NCBI GenBank assembly: GCA_029782355.1
Contig: JAKOUY010000016.1
Coordinates: 62,001 to 126,000, forward strand
Length of the DNA: 64,000 bases
DNA from: Actinomycetes bacterium
Lineage (GTDB): Bacteria; Actinomycetota; Acidimicrobiia; Acidimicrobiales; Ilumatobacteraceae
Direction: 5' to 3'
Shown here: piece by piece, positions 7,808 to 16,471 of the stretch
Layout of the letters: every line of letters begins with the position of its first letter
How positions within the stretch are numbered: the stretch's first letter is position 1
Translations under genes and position numbers: made by a program
The notes under the pieces: model-generated
What the model was told of the DNA's origin: nothing
What the model saw: only the letters and a program-made list of their open reading frames with translations
Database searches by the model: none

Positions 7808-9679
7808 TCAGGCGGGGAGGTGCAGGCCGTACTCGCCGGCACGGACCTGGGCGGCGTAGGGGCCGTCGGCGGCCATCAGCTGGTCGTGGGTACCGGACTC
7901 GACGATCCGCCCGCCGTCGAGCACGACGATGCGGTCGGCGTCGCGCACGGTCGACAGGCGGTGGGCGATCACCAGGGCGGTGCGGCCGCGCAGGGCTTCG
8001 TCGAGGGCGGCCTGGACGTGGGCCTCGTTCTCGTTGTCCAGGTGGCTGGTCGCCTCGTCGAGGATCATCATCGCCGGGTTCTTCAACAGCAGCCGGGCGA
8101 TGGCCAGGCGTTGCTTCTCGCCGCCGCTCAGCCGGTAGCCGCGGTCGCCCACCATGGTGTCGTAGCCGTCGGGCAGCGCCCGGATGGTGTCGAGGATCCG
8201 CGCCCCGCGGCACGCCGCGTCCAGCTCGGCCAGCGTGGCCGAGGGCTTGGCGTAGCGCAGGTTCTCGCCGATGGTCTCGTGGAACAGGTGCGGATCCTGG
8301 CTGACCACGCCGACCGCGGCGCGCACGGTGTCCTGGGTGAACTCGCGCACGTCGCGCCCGTCGATCAGCACCGCTCCACCGGTGACGTCGTACAGCCGCG
8401 GCACCAGGCCGGCCATGGTGGTCTTGCCCGAACCGGAGGCCCCGACCAGGGCCACCGTCTCGCCGGGCTCGATGAGCAGATCGACCCCGCACAGCACATC
8501 GCGGTCGGGATCGGCGCCACCCACGGCCGTGGGCGCCTCCAGCGACGCCACGGTCACCTCGGCCGCTGCCGGGTAGCGGAACCACACGCCACGGAACTCG
8601 ACCCGGCCCTGCGGATCGACCAGGTCGATCGCGCCGGGATGGTCGGCCACCGCCTCGGGGGCGTCGAGCACCTCGAACACCCGGTCGAAGCTGACCATCG
8701 CGGTCATCAGGTCGACCCGGGCGTTGGTCAGACCGGTGAGCGGCTGGTACACCCGGGCGACCAGCGCGGCCAGGGCCACGAGCGTGCCGGCGGTGATCGA
8801 GCCGTCGACCACCAGGTGGGCGCCGATGCCGTAGATCGCCGCCCCTCCCAGCGCGCCGACGAGTCCCAGGGCGACGAAGAACACCCGCCCGTACATCGCC
8901 TGCTTGATGCCGCTGTCGCGGACCTTGCGAGCCCGACCGGCGAACAGGCGGATCTCGTCGCCACCGCGACCGAACAGCTTGACCAGCTGGGCCCCGGCCA
9001 CGTTGAACCGCTCGGCCATCTGCGAGCTCATCTCGGCGTTCCAGGACATCTGGTCGCGGGAGATCTTCTGCAGCCGGCGACCCACCCGCTTGGCCGGGAT
9101 GATGAACAGCGGCAGCACCACCAGGGCCAGCAACGTCAGCCGCCACTCGAGGGCGATCATCGCCGCCAGGGTGGTGGCCAGCACGACGACGTTGCTGACC
9201 GCGCTGCCCAGCGTGCTGGTGACCGCGGTCTGGGCCCCGACCACGTCGTTGTTCAGCCGGCTGGTCAGCGCCCCGGTCTGGGTGCGGGTGAAGAAGGCGA
9301 TCGGCATCCGCTGGACCTTGGCGAACAGGGTGACGCGCAGGTCGTAGATCAGGCCCTCACCGATGCGTGCCGAGCACCACCGCTGCAGGATCGCCAGGCC
9401 GGCGTCGGCCAGGGCGACGGCGACGACGATCGCCGCCAGCCAGGTGATCAGCGATCGATCACGCTGGGGGATGGCCCGGTCGATGATCGTGCGGAAGGCC
9501 AGCGGGGGGACGAGGGCCAGGACCGCGTCGACGACGATGGCGGCCAGGAATCCGACGATGGTGGCGCGATACGGGCGGGCGAAGGTCCACGCCCGGCGCA
9601 CCGCGGCGCGGCGCAGCCGGACGTCGCGCACGGCATCGGGATCGTTGCGCGACAGCACGTGATGCGGACCCATTCGCAT
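7808..9679 (-). CDS. ABC exporter, fused permease and ATPase
   Basis: A 623-aa half-transporter. The N-terminal domain has about six transmembrane helices (from TIVGFLAAIVVDAVLALVPP), with the MPIAFFTRTQTGALTSRLNND loop typical of type I exporters. The C-terminal ATPase has Walker A GASGSGKTT, the signature LSGGEKQR, Walker B MMILDEATSHLD and the switch His in VIAHRLSTV. It would work as a homodimer; the substrate is unknown (lipid or drug). ATG 9679 is preferred because the longer GTG 9709 start would leave only 13 bp to the divergent gene. It converges on the sigma-factor pair. Confidence 0.85.
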   Translation of the reverse strand: MRMGPHHVLSRNDPDAVRDVRLRRAAVRRAWTFARPYRATIVGFLAAIVVDAVLALVPPLAFRTIIDRAIPQRDRSLITWLAAIVVAVALADAGLAILQRWCSARIGEGLIYDLRVTLFAKVQRMPIAFFTRTQTGALTSRLNNDVVGAQTAVTSTLGSAVSNVVVLATTLAAMIALEWRLTLLALVVLPLFIIPAKRVGRRLQKISRDQMSWNAEMSSQMAERFNVAGAQLVKLFGRGGDEIRLFAGRARKVRDSGIKQAMYGRVFFVALGLVGALGGAAIYGIGAHLVVDGSITAGTLVALAALVARVYQPLTGLTNARVDLMTAMVSFDRVFEVLDAPEAVADHPGAIDLVDPQGRVEFRGVWFRYPAAAEVTVASLEAPTAVGGADPDRDVLCGVDLLIEPGETVALVGASGSGKTTMAGLVPRLYDVTGGAVLIDGRDVREFTQDTVRAAVGVVSQDPHLFHETIGENLRYAKPSATLAELDAACRGARILDTIRALPDGYDTMVGDRGYRLSGGEKQRLAIARLLLKNPAMMILDEATSHLDNENEAHVQAALDEALRGRTALVIAHRLSTVRDADRIVVLDGGRIVESGTHDQLMAADGPYAAQVRAGEYGLHLPA

Positions 9680-9722
9680 AGGCCGAGGATACGGAGCGCG
9701 ACGACTCACCTACCATGGTCCA

Positions 9723-11399
9723 GTGCGTCGCTCCCCCGCCCTGGCCGTTGGTTCGCTGGCCCTCCTCGCCGCCGCGGTCGTGACCGCCGCCGGCACGGCC
9801 GCCACGGCCGCACCCCTCGCCAGTGTCCCGCCCTCGACTCCACCACCGACTCCGCCCGCGGCCGTCACCCCGGCCGGCACGGTGCCTGCGGTCGAACCGG
9901 TGACCGTGCCGCCACCGGGCCCGCCGAGCACCACCCCGTCAGCCCCCGGTGCCACGGCCGCCGGCACCACGCCCGGGACCGCCGCCGGATCGACCCCCGG
10001 GTCTACCCCGGCGGGTGACCCGTTCCACTGGAAGCCCTTCGCCGAGGGCGTGGACGGCCGCACGCAGGAGGGCACCCTGACCGTCCCGCTGGACTACGCC
10101 CACCCGGAGGGCGCCACCGTCGAGCTGTACCTGCTCCGCCATCTGGCCGATCCGGCCAAGCGGATCGGCACGATGCTGGTCAACCCGGGTGGCCCTGGGT
10201 TCGGAGGCAGCTTCCTGGTCAGCGGGGCGCTCTCCCTGTACAGCCCGGAGCTGGTCGAGGCCTTCGACATCGTCGCGTGGGATCCCAGGGGCACCGGCCT
10301 GTCGACGCCGGCCATCGACTGCATCGGCAACACCGACTACGACCGGTTCTACGCCAGCCCGGACGTCACCCCGGACACCCCGGAGGAGCGCCAGCAGATC
10401 CTTGGCCTGGCCAAGGAGTTCGCCACCGACTGTGCCACGAAGAACGCCTCGATCATCCAGTTCATCGGCACCAACAACTCGGCCCGGGACATGGATGCGA
10501 TCCGCCGGGCCCTCGGCGAGCGGACCCTGACCTACTTCGGGTTCAGCTACGGCAGCGAGCTGGGCGCGACGTGGGCGACGATGTTCCCCACCACGGTGCG
10601 CGCCGCGGTCCTCGACGGGGCCTCGGACCCCACCGCCACGGCGTTCCAGTCCGCGCTGCAGCAAACGGTCGGCTTCGAGCACACCCTGAACACGTTCCTG
10701 CAGCGCTGCGCAGCGTCGGCGACGTGCCCGTTCCACCACGGCGGGGCCAGCGCCGCGGCGTTCGACCGGCTGATGATGCTGATCGACCAGCGCCCGATCC
10801 CCAGCGTCGCCGGCCGCCCGCCGGTCAACCGCGGCGTCGCCCTGCAGGCCGTGGCCGAGGCGATGTACTCACAGGGCTACTGGGACCAGCTGGCTCAGGC
10901 GCTGGACGACGCCCAGCACGGCAAGGGAGCCGGCCTGCTCGACCTGTTCGACCAGTACTACGACCGGCACATCGACGGCACCTACGACAACAGCCTGGAG
11001 GCCTTCCAGACCATCAGCTGCATGGACACCGCCGACCGGGAGACCGTCGCCCAGGAGGACGCCGATGCCGCGGCCATCAGCGCGGCCGCGCCGCGCATGT
11101 CACCCGCCGGCTCGATCAGCTACTTCTGCACGTTCTTCCCCAAGCCGGACGACCCGCGGGTGGCCATCACCGGAGCCGGTGCCGGGCCGATCCTGGTCAT
11201 GGGCACGACGGGCGACCCGGCCACCCCGCTGGACAGCAGCCGCAACATGGCCAAGGCCCTGCAGGACGGGCGTCTGGTGATCGTCCACGGCGATCAACAC
11301 ACCGGCTACGACATCAACGCCTGCTCCCGGTCGACCATCGACCAGTACCTGCTCGACCCGGTCCAGCACGCCCCGGCCGACAACACCGAGTGCCGCTGA
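9723..11399 (+). CDS. Secreted alpha/beta-hydrolase, TAP-like tripeptidyl aminopeptidase family
   Basis: A 558-aa protein with a GTG start and a signal peptide (MRRSPALAVGSLALLAAAVV..., cleavage near ATA-A about residue 29), followed by a Pro/Thr-rich linker to about residue 98. The hydrolase core has the oxyanion region LVNPGGPGFGGS, the nucleophile elbow GFSYGSELG (Ser about 275), and in the TAP-like C-terminal part GTTGDPATPLDSS (Asp) and GDQHTGYD (His about 526). The family releases N-terminal tripeptides or hydrolyses related esters outside the cell. Cysteines near the C-terminus probably form disulfides. It stands alone, divergent from the ABC exporter. Confidence 0.82.
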   Translation: MRRSPALAVGSLALLAAAVVTAAGTAATAAPLASVPPSTPPPTPPAAVTPAGTVPAVEPVTVPPPGPPSTTPSAPGATAAGTTPGTAAGSTPGSTPAGDPFHWKPFAEGVDGRTQEGTLTVPLDYAHPEGATVELYLLRHLADPAKRIGTMLVNPGGPGFGGSFLVSGALSLYSPELVEAFDIVAWDPRGTGLSTPAIDCIGNTDYDRFYASPDVTPDTPEERQQILGLAKEFATDCATKNASIIQFIGTNNSARDMDAIRRALGERTLTYFGFSYGSELGATWATMFPTTVRAAVLDGASDPTATAFQSALQQTVGFEHTLNTFLQRCAASATCPFHHGGASAAAFDRLMMLIDQRPIPSVAGRPPVNRGVALQAVAEAMYSQGYWDQLAQALDDAQHGKGAGLLDLFDQYYDRHIDGTYDNSLEAFQTISCMDTADRETVAQEDADAAAISAAAPRMSPAGSISYFCTFFPKPDDPRVAITGAGAGPILVMGTTGDPATPLDSSRNMAKALQDGRLVIVHGDQHTGYDINACSRSTIDQYLLDPVQHAPADNTECR

Positions 11400-11421
11400 G
11401 CCGGGCACGGCGTGCGTCGCG

Positions 11422-11907
11422 TCAGGGGCGCTGCCAGCGAACCACGCCGTCGAGCTCGCCCGACTCCACGTCGTAGACGAATCCGCCGACCGTCGTGATC
11501 CTGCTCAGGTAGGGCGTGGCGATCAGCACGTCGATGTCCTCGCGCAGGTCGGCCGCCTGGTCGTGGATCGGGAGGAAGCCGAGGTCGGCCCCGGTCAGGG
11601 CGGCCAGCTCCTCGTCGGTCACGCCCGCCAGACCGCACTTGGTGTGCTGCATGAACACGACGGTGTCGACCCCGAGCACGTGGGACGACAGCGCCAGGCT
11701 GCGCAGCACGTCCTCGGTCAACCGCCCGCCGGCGTTGCGCAGGACGTGAGCCTCGCCGAGGTGCAGGCCGAGCACGGCGAACACGTCGATGCGGGCGTCC
11801 ATGCAGGTGATCACGGCCAGGTGGCGGCTGGGCCGGGCGTCGTGGACGTTGGCCCGGGCACTGGCGTATCCGGCGTTGGCGTCGAGCAACCGCTGGATCT
11901 GAGTCAT
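11422..11907 (-). CDS. Beta-class carbonic anhydrase
   Basis: A 161-aa protein with the beta-class zinc ligands: Cys35 in ITCMDAR (with the Asp37/Arg39 dyad), His88 and Cys91 in QHTKCG. NAGG follows at about 58-61. The family interconverts CO2 and bicarbonate in the cytoplasm as dimers or tetramers. The sequence is short and lacks N-terminal extensions, matching the small actinobacterial clade. It converges with the peptidase gene 22 bp away and is the last gene of the minus-strand run that begins with the acyltransferase. Confidence 0.87.
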   Translation of the reverse strand: MTQIQRLLDANAGYASARANVHDARPSRHLAVITCMDARIDVFAVLGLHLGEAHVLRNAGGRLTEDVLRSLALSSHVLGVDTVVFMQHTKCGLAGVTDEELAALTGADLGFLPIHDQAADLREDIDVLIATPYLSRITTVGGFVYDVESGELDGVVRWQRP

Positions 11908-11963
11908 GACCCGGTTCTAGGTCAGCGGGTGGCCGTCGTGCAACGCCACCGTGACCGGGTCGG

Positions 11964-14252
11964 TCACGAGCCGGCGGGGAACAGCGCGGCGCGCAGGAGC
12001 GGCATCAACAGGTCGGCCGCCTCGACGGTGAGGTGGTCGACATCGCGGTACAGCAACACGTCGCCGACGATCACCGGGCACGCCGTCGGGGCGCACAGCC
12101 AGTCGGTCGGGTCGATGTGCCGGGCGCCAACCGCTGCGGCGGCGGCGGCATCGGCGGCGACCCGGCCCGGCGCGGTGGCCCGCTGGCGGCGGTTGTTGCA
12201 CGCCGTGACGCTGGTGAGGTGGCGTGACAGGCAGTCGGCGGGGACATCGGCTCCGCCGGGACTGTCGGACAGGACGACGAGATCCTTGGTGTTCGGGGCG
12301 ATGCGCTGCAGCGTGGCCTGGAGACCGCTGCGCCACTCGGCATCTGGGTTGTCGTAGTGCGACGAGGCGGTCACCAGCACCAGGGCCGGCTTGGCCCGTG
12401 CGATCACGGACATCGCCTCGGTGCGCCACGCCGGGCACGTCCGACCGAGGGTGGCCGTCTTGATGCGCACGTCGGCCGTCGGGCATCCGCCCTTGGTCAG
12501 CACGATCAGCTCGGCATGCTGCTCCGTGGCGATGGCCTCGACGGCCGAGAACCACTGGGCGGCGTGCGAGTCGCCGTACAGGACGAACTTCTTCGGCGCG
12601 CCGCGCACCCCGTACCGGCAGTCGCGCACGTGCGCCTCGACGCCGACGTTGACGCAGTTGTCGGGGTACAGCCGGGACTTGTCGTCGAAGGCCTTGCGCA
12701 GCGGTGGACGCAGGTTGGAGGGGACCTCCGTGGTGCCCAGGGCGGTGGTCAGGATCTGCTGCATCGAGGCGGTCAGCCCGGCGAGGTCCCGCCGGCTGGT
12801 GTCGACCTGGGCGCCGCCGGCCGTGCCGCGGCCGGGGGTGGCGGCCTGACCGACCGGGGTGGTGGCGTCGGGAGCCGTCCCGCCGCCGCCGGCGAGCGAA
12901 CCGTCGGCGGATGCGTCCGGCGTGTTGCCATCCGCCCCCTCGGCGTCCAGCGTGACGTGGGTGGCCTGACCGCCACCGGCGAGGTCCGGCCATATCGCCC
13001 ACATCCACGCCCCCACCAGGAGCGATCCGGCGATCAGACCGGCCCCCAGCGCCAGGCCGCGGCGGGGTGGCCGGGCCAGCCGGGTGGAGAAGCGCACCGG
13101 GTTCTCGACGACCTGCACGGACACGGCCGACAGGGCCACGGCGACCGCGAGGGCCACCAACCGCTCGGCCACCGACAGCGGGCCGCGCTGGGCCTCGGCC
13201 AGCACCAGCACCGGCCAGTGCCACAGGTAGATGGCGTAGGAGTGCTTGCCGATCCACTGCAGCCAGGGCAGCTCGAGGATCCGCTGCGGGCCGTCGGGCG
13301 ACGCCGGAGCGGTGCCGGCGACGATGACCGCCACGGTGCCGAGCACGGGGAGCAGGACGGCGATCCCGGGGAAGGCCACGGACTGGTCGTAGAAGATGGC
13401 CGCCACGGCGATGGCGAACAGCCCCACCCACCCGGCGTACCCGCGCCGCCGGGCCGACCAGCGGGTGACCGCCGGACCGGCCACGGCCAGGGCCGCCCCG
13501 GCCAGCAGCTCGACGATGCGCGCCGGCAGGAGGTAGAAGGCGGCAGTCGGGTTGCGATCCGTCAACCAGATCGACACGAGCAGCGAGGCCAGGGCGGCGG
13601 CGACGATGACGGTGGTCAGCAGGCGGCGGAACTGCCGTGGCCGGCTGCTGACCAGCAGCATGGTGGCCGGCCACACCAGGTAGAACTGCTCCTCGACGGC
13701 CAGCGACCAGTAGTGCAGGAGCGGCGACGGGGTCAACGCCCCGAGCTGGGCGCCGAAGTAGTCGCCGAGGGTGTGGGCGAAGCGGAAGTTGGCGACGAAC
13801 GCCGACACCGCCAGCCCGTCGAGGATGACCGCCTGGTGGCGCAGCGGCGGCAGGATCCACCACGAGAACACCAGGGTGACGACGAGGGTCAGCGTGGCGG
13901 CCGGCAGCAGGCGGCGGGCCCGGCGCGACCAGAACGCCGGCAGGGAGATGGTCCCGTGCGTGGCCATCTCCTTGAGCAGCAGCCGGGTGATCAGGAATCC
14001 GGAGACGACGAAGAACACGTCGACGCCGACGAACCCGCCGGTGAAGGACAGCAGGTTGGCGTGGAACAGCAACACCAGGACGACGGCCACCGCCCGCAAC
14101 CCCTCGACGTCGGCTCGGAAGTCGTCGATGACCACGCCGTGCAAGGCGCCGCGGATGCGGTGGGCGTGCCGCGGCGGGCGCCGTGGCCCGCCGGGCGATC
14201 GCGTGGGTGGCGACGGATCCGGTCGCGTCGTCCCCACGCCCATCCGGCTCAT
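11964..14252 (-). CDS. Membrane acyltransferase of the OafA/acyltransferase-3 family with SGNH domain
   Basis: About 760 aa. A basic N-terminal tail is followed by FRADVEGLRAVAVVLVLLFHA, the acyltransferase-3 opening with its His, then GGFVGVDVFFVVSGFLIT and about ten transmembrane helices (to about residue 420). A Gly/Thr/Ala-rich linker leads to an extracytoplasmic SGNH-hydrolase domain with FVLYGDSHAAQW (Ser) and the C-terminal DVDHLT (Asp/His). Such fusions O-acetylate cell-surface polysaccharide. ATG 14252 is used; GTG 14291 and ATG 14243 are possible. It lies 52 bp after a gene for a helical unknown on the same strand. Confidence 0.83.
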   Translation of the reverse strand: MSRMGVGTTRPDPSPPTRSPGGPRRPPRHAHRIRGALHGVVIDDFRADVEGLRAVAVVLVLLFHANLLSFTGGFVGVDVFFVVSGFLITRLLLKEMATHGTISLPAFWSRRARRLLPAATLTLVVTLVFSWWILPPLRHQAVILDGLAVSAFVANFRFAHTLGDYFGAQLGALTPSPLLHYWSLAVEEQFYLVWPATMLLVSSRPRQFRRLLTTVIVAAALASLLVSIWLTDRNPTAAFYLLPARIVELLAGAALAVAGPAVTRWSARRRGYAGWVGLFAIAVAAIFYDQSVAFPGIAVLLPVLGTVAVIVAGTAPASPDGPQRILELPWLQWIGKHSYAIYLWHWPVLVLAEAQRGPLSVAERLVALAVAVALSAVSVQVVENPVRFSTRLARPPRRGLALGAGLIAGSLLVGAWMWAIWPDLAGGGQATHVTLDAEGADGNTPDASADGSLAGGGGTAPDATTPVGQAATPGRGTAGGAQVDTSRRDLAGLTASMQQILTTALGTTEVPSNLRPPLRKAFDDKSRLYPDNCVNVGVEAHVRDCRYGVRGAPKKFVLYGDSHAAQWFSAVEAIATEQHAELIVLTKGGCPTADVRIKTATLGRTCPAWRTEAMSVIARAKPALVLVTASSHYDNPDAEWRSGLQATLQRIAPNTKDLVVLSDSPGGADVPADCLSRHLTSVTACNNRRQRATAPGRVAADAAAAAAVGARHIDPTDWLCAPTACPVIVGDVLLYRDVDHLTVEAADLLMPLLRAALFPAGS

Positions 14253-14304
14253 GGTAGTGGCGAGGCCAGCGGGCGGCCCGGGACGTGGCACGGGCGGGGA
14301 ACGA

Positions 14305-15333
14305 TCAGGCCGTCTCCATCACGTACGCCCCGAGCTCGGTGAGGCGGCGCGTCGCCTGCTCGTGCAGCTTCGCCGCCCGGTCGTCGCCGGCCACATCGGC
14401 CAGCGCCGCCAGCCACGAGTCGACCGGCCCGAAGTGCCCCCCGGGGAGCATCGACAGGTCGGTCCCGGAGGCCGCCAGGTTGGCCTCCAACAGCTGCGCG
14501 GCCAGGTCTCGGTCACCGATCTCGCGGGCCACGTTGGCCAGCACGGGGAGCCGGGTCGCCACCAGCACCGACTGGGCCATGAACTCCACGGGCGAATCGA
14601 ACCGGCGCAGGATCGACGCCGCGGCCGCGGCGTCCCCCGCTGCGCACGCCGTCGCCGCCTGCCACAGCAGGCGATCGGGTGTCGCCCCGACCCGCCACGC
14701 GGTGGGGTCGCCCACCATCTCCACCGACGGCATCTGGGTCCACGCCGGGCGACCGACGAACCGTTGGGCCAGCTGGAACAGCTGGCTGTACAGCGGCGCC
14801 ACGTACCAGGTCTGCGGCCTGACCAGCGAGGGGCTGGGTGGGAAGCGGCGGATGCCCAGCAGCTGGGCGGCGACGCGCACCCCGAAGACACGCAGCTCGG
14901 GGATGCCGTCCGGACGGGTGCGTTCCAGCCACAGCAGCTCGTCGATCCTCGGATCGTCGAAGGTCGCCTCCTGGCGGCGCATGTCGGCGCACAGCAGGTA
15001 GCACAGCGCTCGGGCGGCCATCGCCGGGATCGCCCTGGCGCGCGCCGCCTCGAGCGCGAAGCTGGCCTCGCTCACCAGGGTGCGGTCCCAGACCAGGTCG
15101 CAGGTCAGGTGGATCGAGACCCGCCGGGCCAGCTTGAGGTCGAATGGCCTGCTACCGATCCGACCGGTGGCTGGACGAAGGCCTGGCGACGATGCGGGTC
15201 CTGCCGTGGTCGCGCCGGCCCGCCTACCTCGCCGGCCTGGTCCTGCCGTCCCGTGCCCACCGCCGCCGTGTCCGGACCCGGCGCCGGTGGCCGTGGCGGG
15301 TCGGCTGAGCGGGTGCACCCGGCCGCTCGCCAC
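14305..15333 (-). CDS. Unknown helical protein
   Basis: I do not recognise the family. The supported part runs from about 15130 to 14305: an Ala-rich alpha-helical repeat-like protein (FALEAARARAIPAMAARAL, LWQAATACAAGDAAAAASIL, LVATRLPVLANVAREIGDRD) ending in LPGGHFGPVDSWLAALA and HEQATRRL. The spacing resembles TPR-like solenoids such as those C-terminal in some large regulators. The first 60 or so residues of this maximal frame (GTG 15333) are Gly/Pro/Arg-rich and overlap a better-looking plus-strand frame, so the true start is probably further in, e.g. GTG 15075 or a codon near 15126. Confidence 0.5.
   Translation of the reverse strand: MASGRVHPLSRPATATGAGSGHGGGGHGTAGPGRRGRRAGATTAGPASSPGLRPATGRIGSRPFDLKLARRVSIHLTCDLVWDRTLVSEASFALEAARARAIPAMAARALCYLLCADMRRQEATFDDPRIDELLWLERTRPDGIPELRVFGVRVAAQLLGIRRFPPSPSLVRPQTWYVAPLYSQLFQLAQRFVGRPAWTQMPSVEMVGDPTAWRVGATPDRLLWQAATACAAGDAAAAASILRRFDSPVEFMAQSVLVATRLPVLANVAREIGDRDLAAQLLEANLAASGTDLSMLPGGHFGPVDSWLAALADVAGDDRAAKLHEQATRRLTELGAYVMETA
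15144..15308 (+). pseudogene. Possible 3' remnant of a nucleotidyltransferase-like gene
   Basis: A 54-codon plus-strand frame, antisense to the doubtful N-terminus of the helical unknown. It begins MACYRSDRWLDEGLATMRVL and continues PWSRRPAYLAGLVLPSRAHR to a basic end. The codons are strongly GC3-biased and the pattern (PW..RPAYLAGLV.PSRA) reminds me of C-termini of NTP_transf_5-type nucleotidyltransferases. The frame is closed by a TGA immediately upstream, so no complete gene exists here. It may be a decayed fragment or chance. Confidence 0.25.
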
Positions 15334-15377
15334 GGTGGCTGCTCAGCTCGCCGCTGGCCTGCCCGTATGCTGGAGTC

Positions 15378-15803
15378 ATGGCCAGCAAGAGGGCGTACAT
15401 CGAGCACCTGCGCAACGTTCCGTTGTTCCAGGGCTGCTCGGGGAAAGACTTGGAGAAGATCGCCAAGGCGGGCGACGAGGTGCACATGCCTGCCGGGTCG
15501 TTGATCGTCGACCAGGGTCAAACCGGTCGGGAGGCCTTCGTCGTGCTCGACGGCACGGTGTTGGTGAAGCGCAACGGCAAGAAGGTGACCACACTCGGCA
15601 AGGGGGCGATGGTCGGCGAGCTGTCCCTGCTCGACCACGGCCCGCGCACGGCGACGGTGGTGTGCCAGACCGACTGCGACCTGCTGCTGCTCGATCAGCG
15701 CCACCTGATGGGTGTCCTCGACGAGGTCCCCACCCTGGCCCACAAGCTGCTGGCCACCTTGGCCGGGCGGATCCGCGAGCTCGACCGGCAGTACTACGGC
15801 TGA
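15378..15803 (+). CDS. Stand-alone cyclic nucleotide-binding domain protein
   Basis: A 141-aa protein consisting of one cNMP-binding beta-barrel: FQGCSGKDLEKIAKAGD, IVDQGQTGREAFVVLDGTV, then the phosphate-binding cassette GELSLLDHGPRTATVVC (about 81-97) with the Arg of PRTA. No helix-turn-helix follows, so it is not a Crp-type transcription factor; it would act as a small cNMP-responsive partner. It has a single transcription unit with ATG 15378. The convergent neighbour is a Tat-exported protein 12 bp downstream. Confidence 0.8.
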   Translation: MASKRAYIEHLRNVPLFQGCSGKDLEKIAKAGDEVHMPAGSLIVDQGQTGREAFVVLDGTVLVKRNGKKVTTLGKGAMVGELSLLDHGPRTATVVCQTDCDLLLLDQRHLMGVLDEVPTLAHKLLATLAGRIRELDRQYYG

Positions 15804-15815
15804 GCCGGGATCGCC

Positions 15816-16346
15816 CTACGGTGCGACGGGGCACGCCGTGCCCGTGGTGATCGCCGTCTGGGTCCACACGTTCTGGCCGCCTTGCAGGTTCTCGAAGGTG
15901 CGCACGTAGGACTGGCAGACGGTGACGGTCCGCGTCGGGTAGACGCATTCGAACCGGGCTCGGACGGTCACGGTCAACCGGTTGGTCGTTCCGGTGATCC
16001 GATTCATCGGCAACGTCTGCGTCGACGGAACGGTGGTCGTCGTCACGTCGATGCTGTTGGCGACTGGCGTCGGTGAGTTCATCTGCGAGACATTGGTGAT
16101 GGTGTAGTCCCAGACGATGCGCTTGATCGTGGCGCTGGCCCCGCAGGTCTGCAACGACCGGAACGCCATGGTCAGCGTGCCGGAGTTGTTGTTCGTGTTC
16201 AGCAGGGCGCCGATGTTGATGTCCGGTGTCGGCAGGTTGCTGGGAGCCGCTCCGCCGGCGAAGGCGGCGCGGCTGACGATGGCCGACGCGGACGCGGCGC
16301 CGACCCCGCCGGCTGCCAGCTTGGCCAGCGCATCTCGTCGATTCAT
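15816..16346 (-). CDS. Tat-exported protein of unknown function
   Basis: A 176-aa protein. The N-terminus MNRRDALAKLAAGGVGAASA has twin arginines and a hydrophobic stretch with an Ala-rich cleavage region (about AFA at 30). The mature part is Thr/Asn-rich and beta-like, with three cysteines (LQTCGA, RFECVY, VTVCQS) plus a C-terminal TACPVAP, so two disulfides are possible. I do not recognise a family. The start at 16346 is supported by GGAGGG seven bases upstream; a longer frame exists but lacks this signal. Confidence 0.6.
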   Translation of the reverse strand: MNRRDALAKLAAGGVGAASASAIVSRAAFAGGAAPSNLPTPDINIGALLNTNNNSGTLTMAFRSLQTCGASATIKRIVWDYTITNVSQMNSPTPVANSIDVTTTTVPSTQTLPMNRITGTTNRLTVTVRARFECVYPTRTVTVCQSYVRTFENLQGGQNVWTQTAITTGTACPVAP

Positions 16347-16471
16347 GGGTGCCCTCCACGTTCCGTCGCGGACGTTCGCTGTGTGTGAGCGTAGCCTCGT
16401 CGCCACGGTGGGTGGCAGTCGGATCGCGGGATGGGCCGCGCCCCGGCCGGTCCACTAGCGTCGCGACTGCC

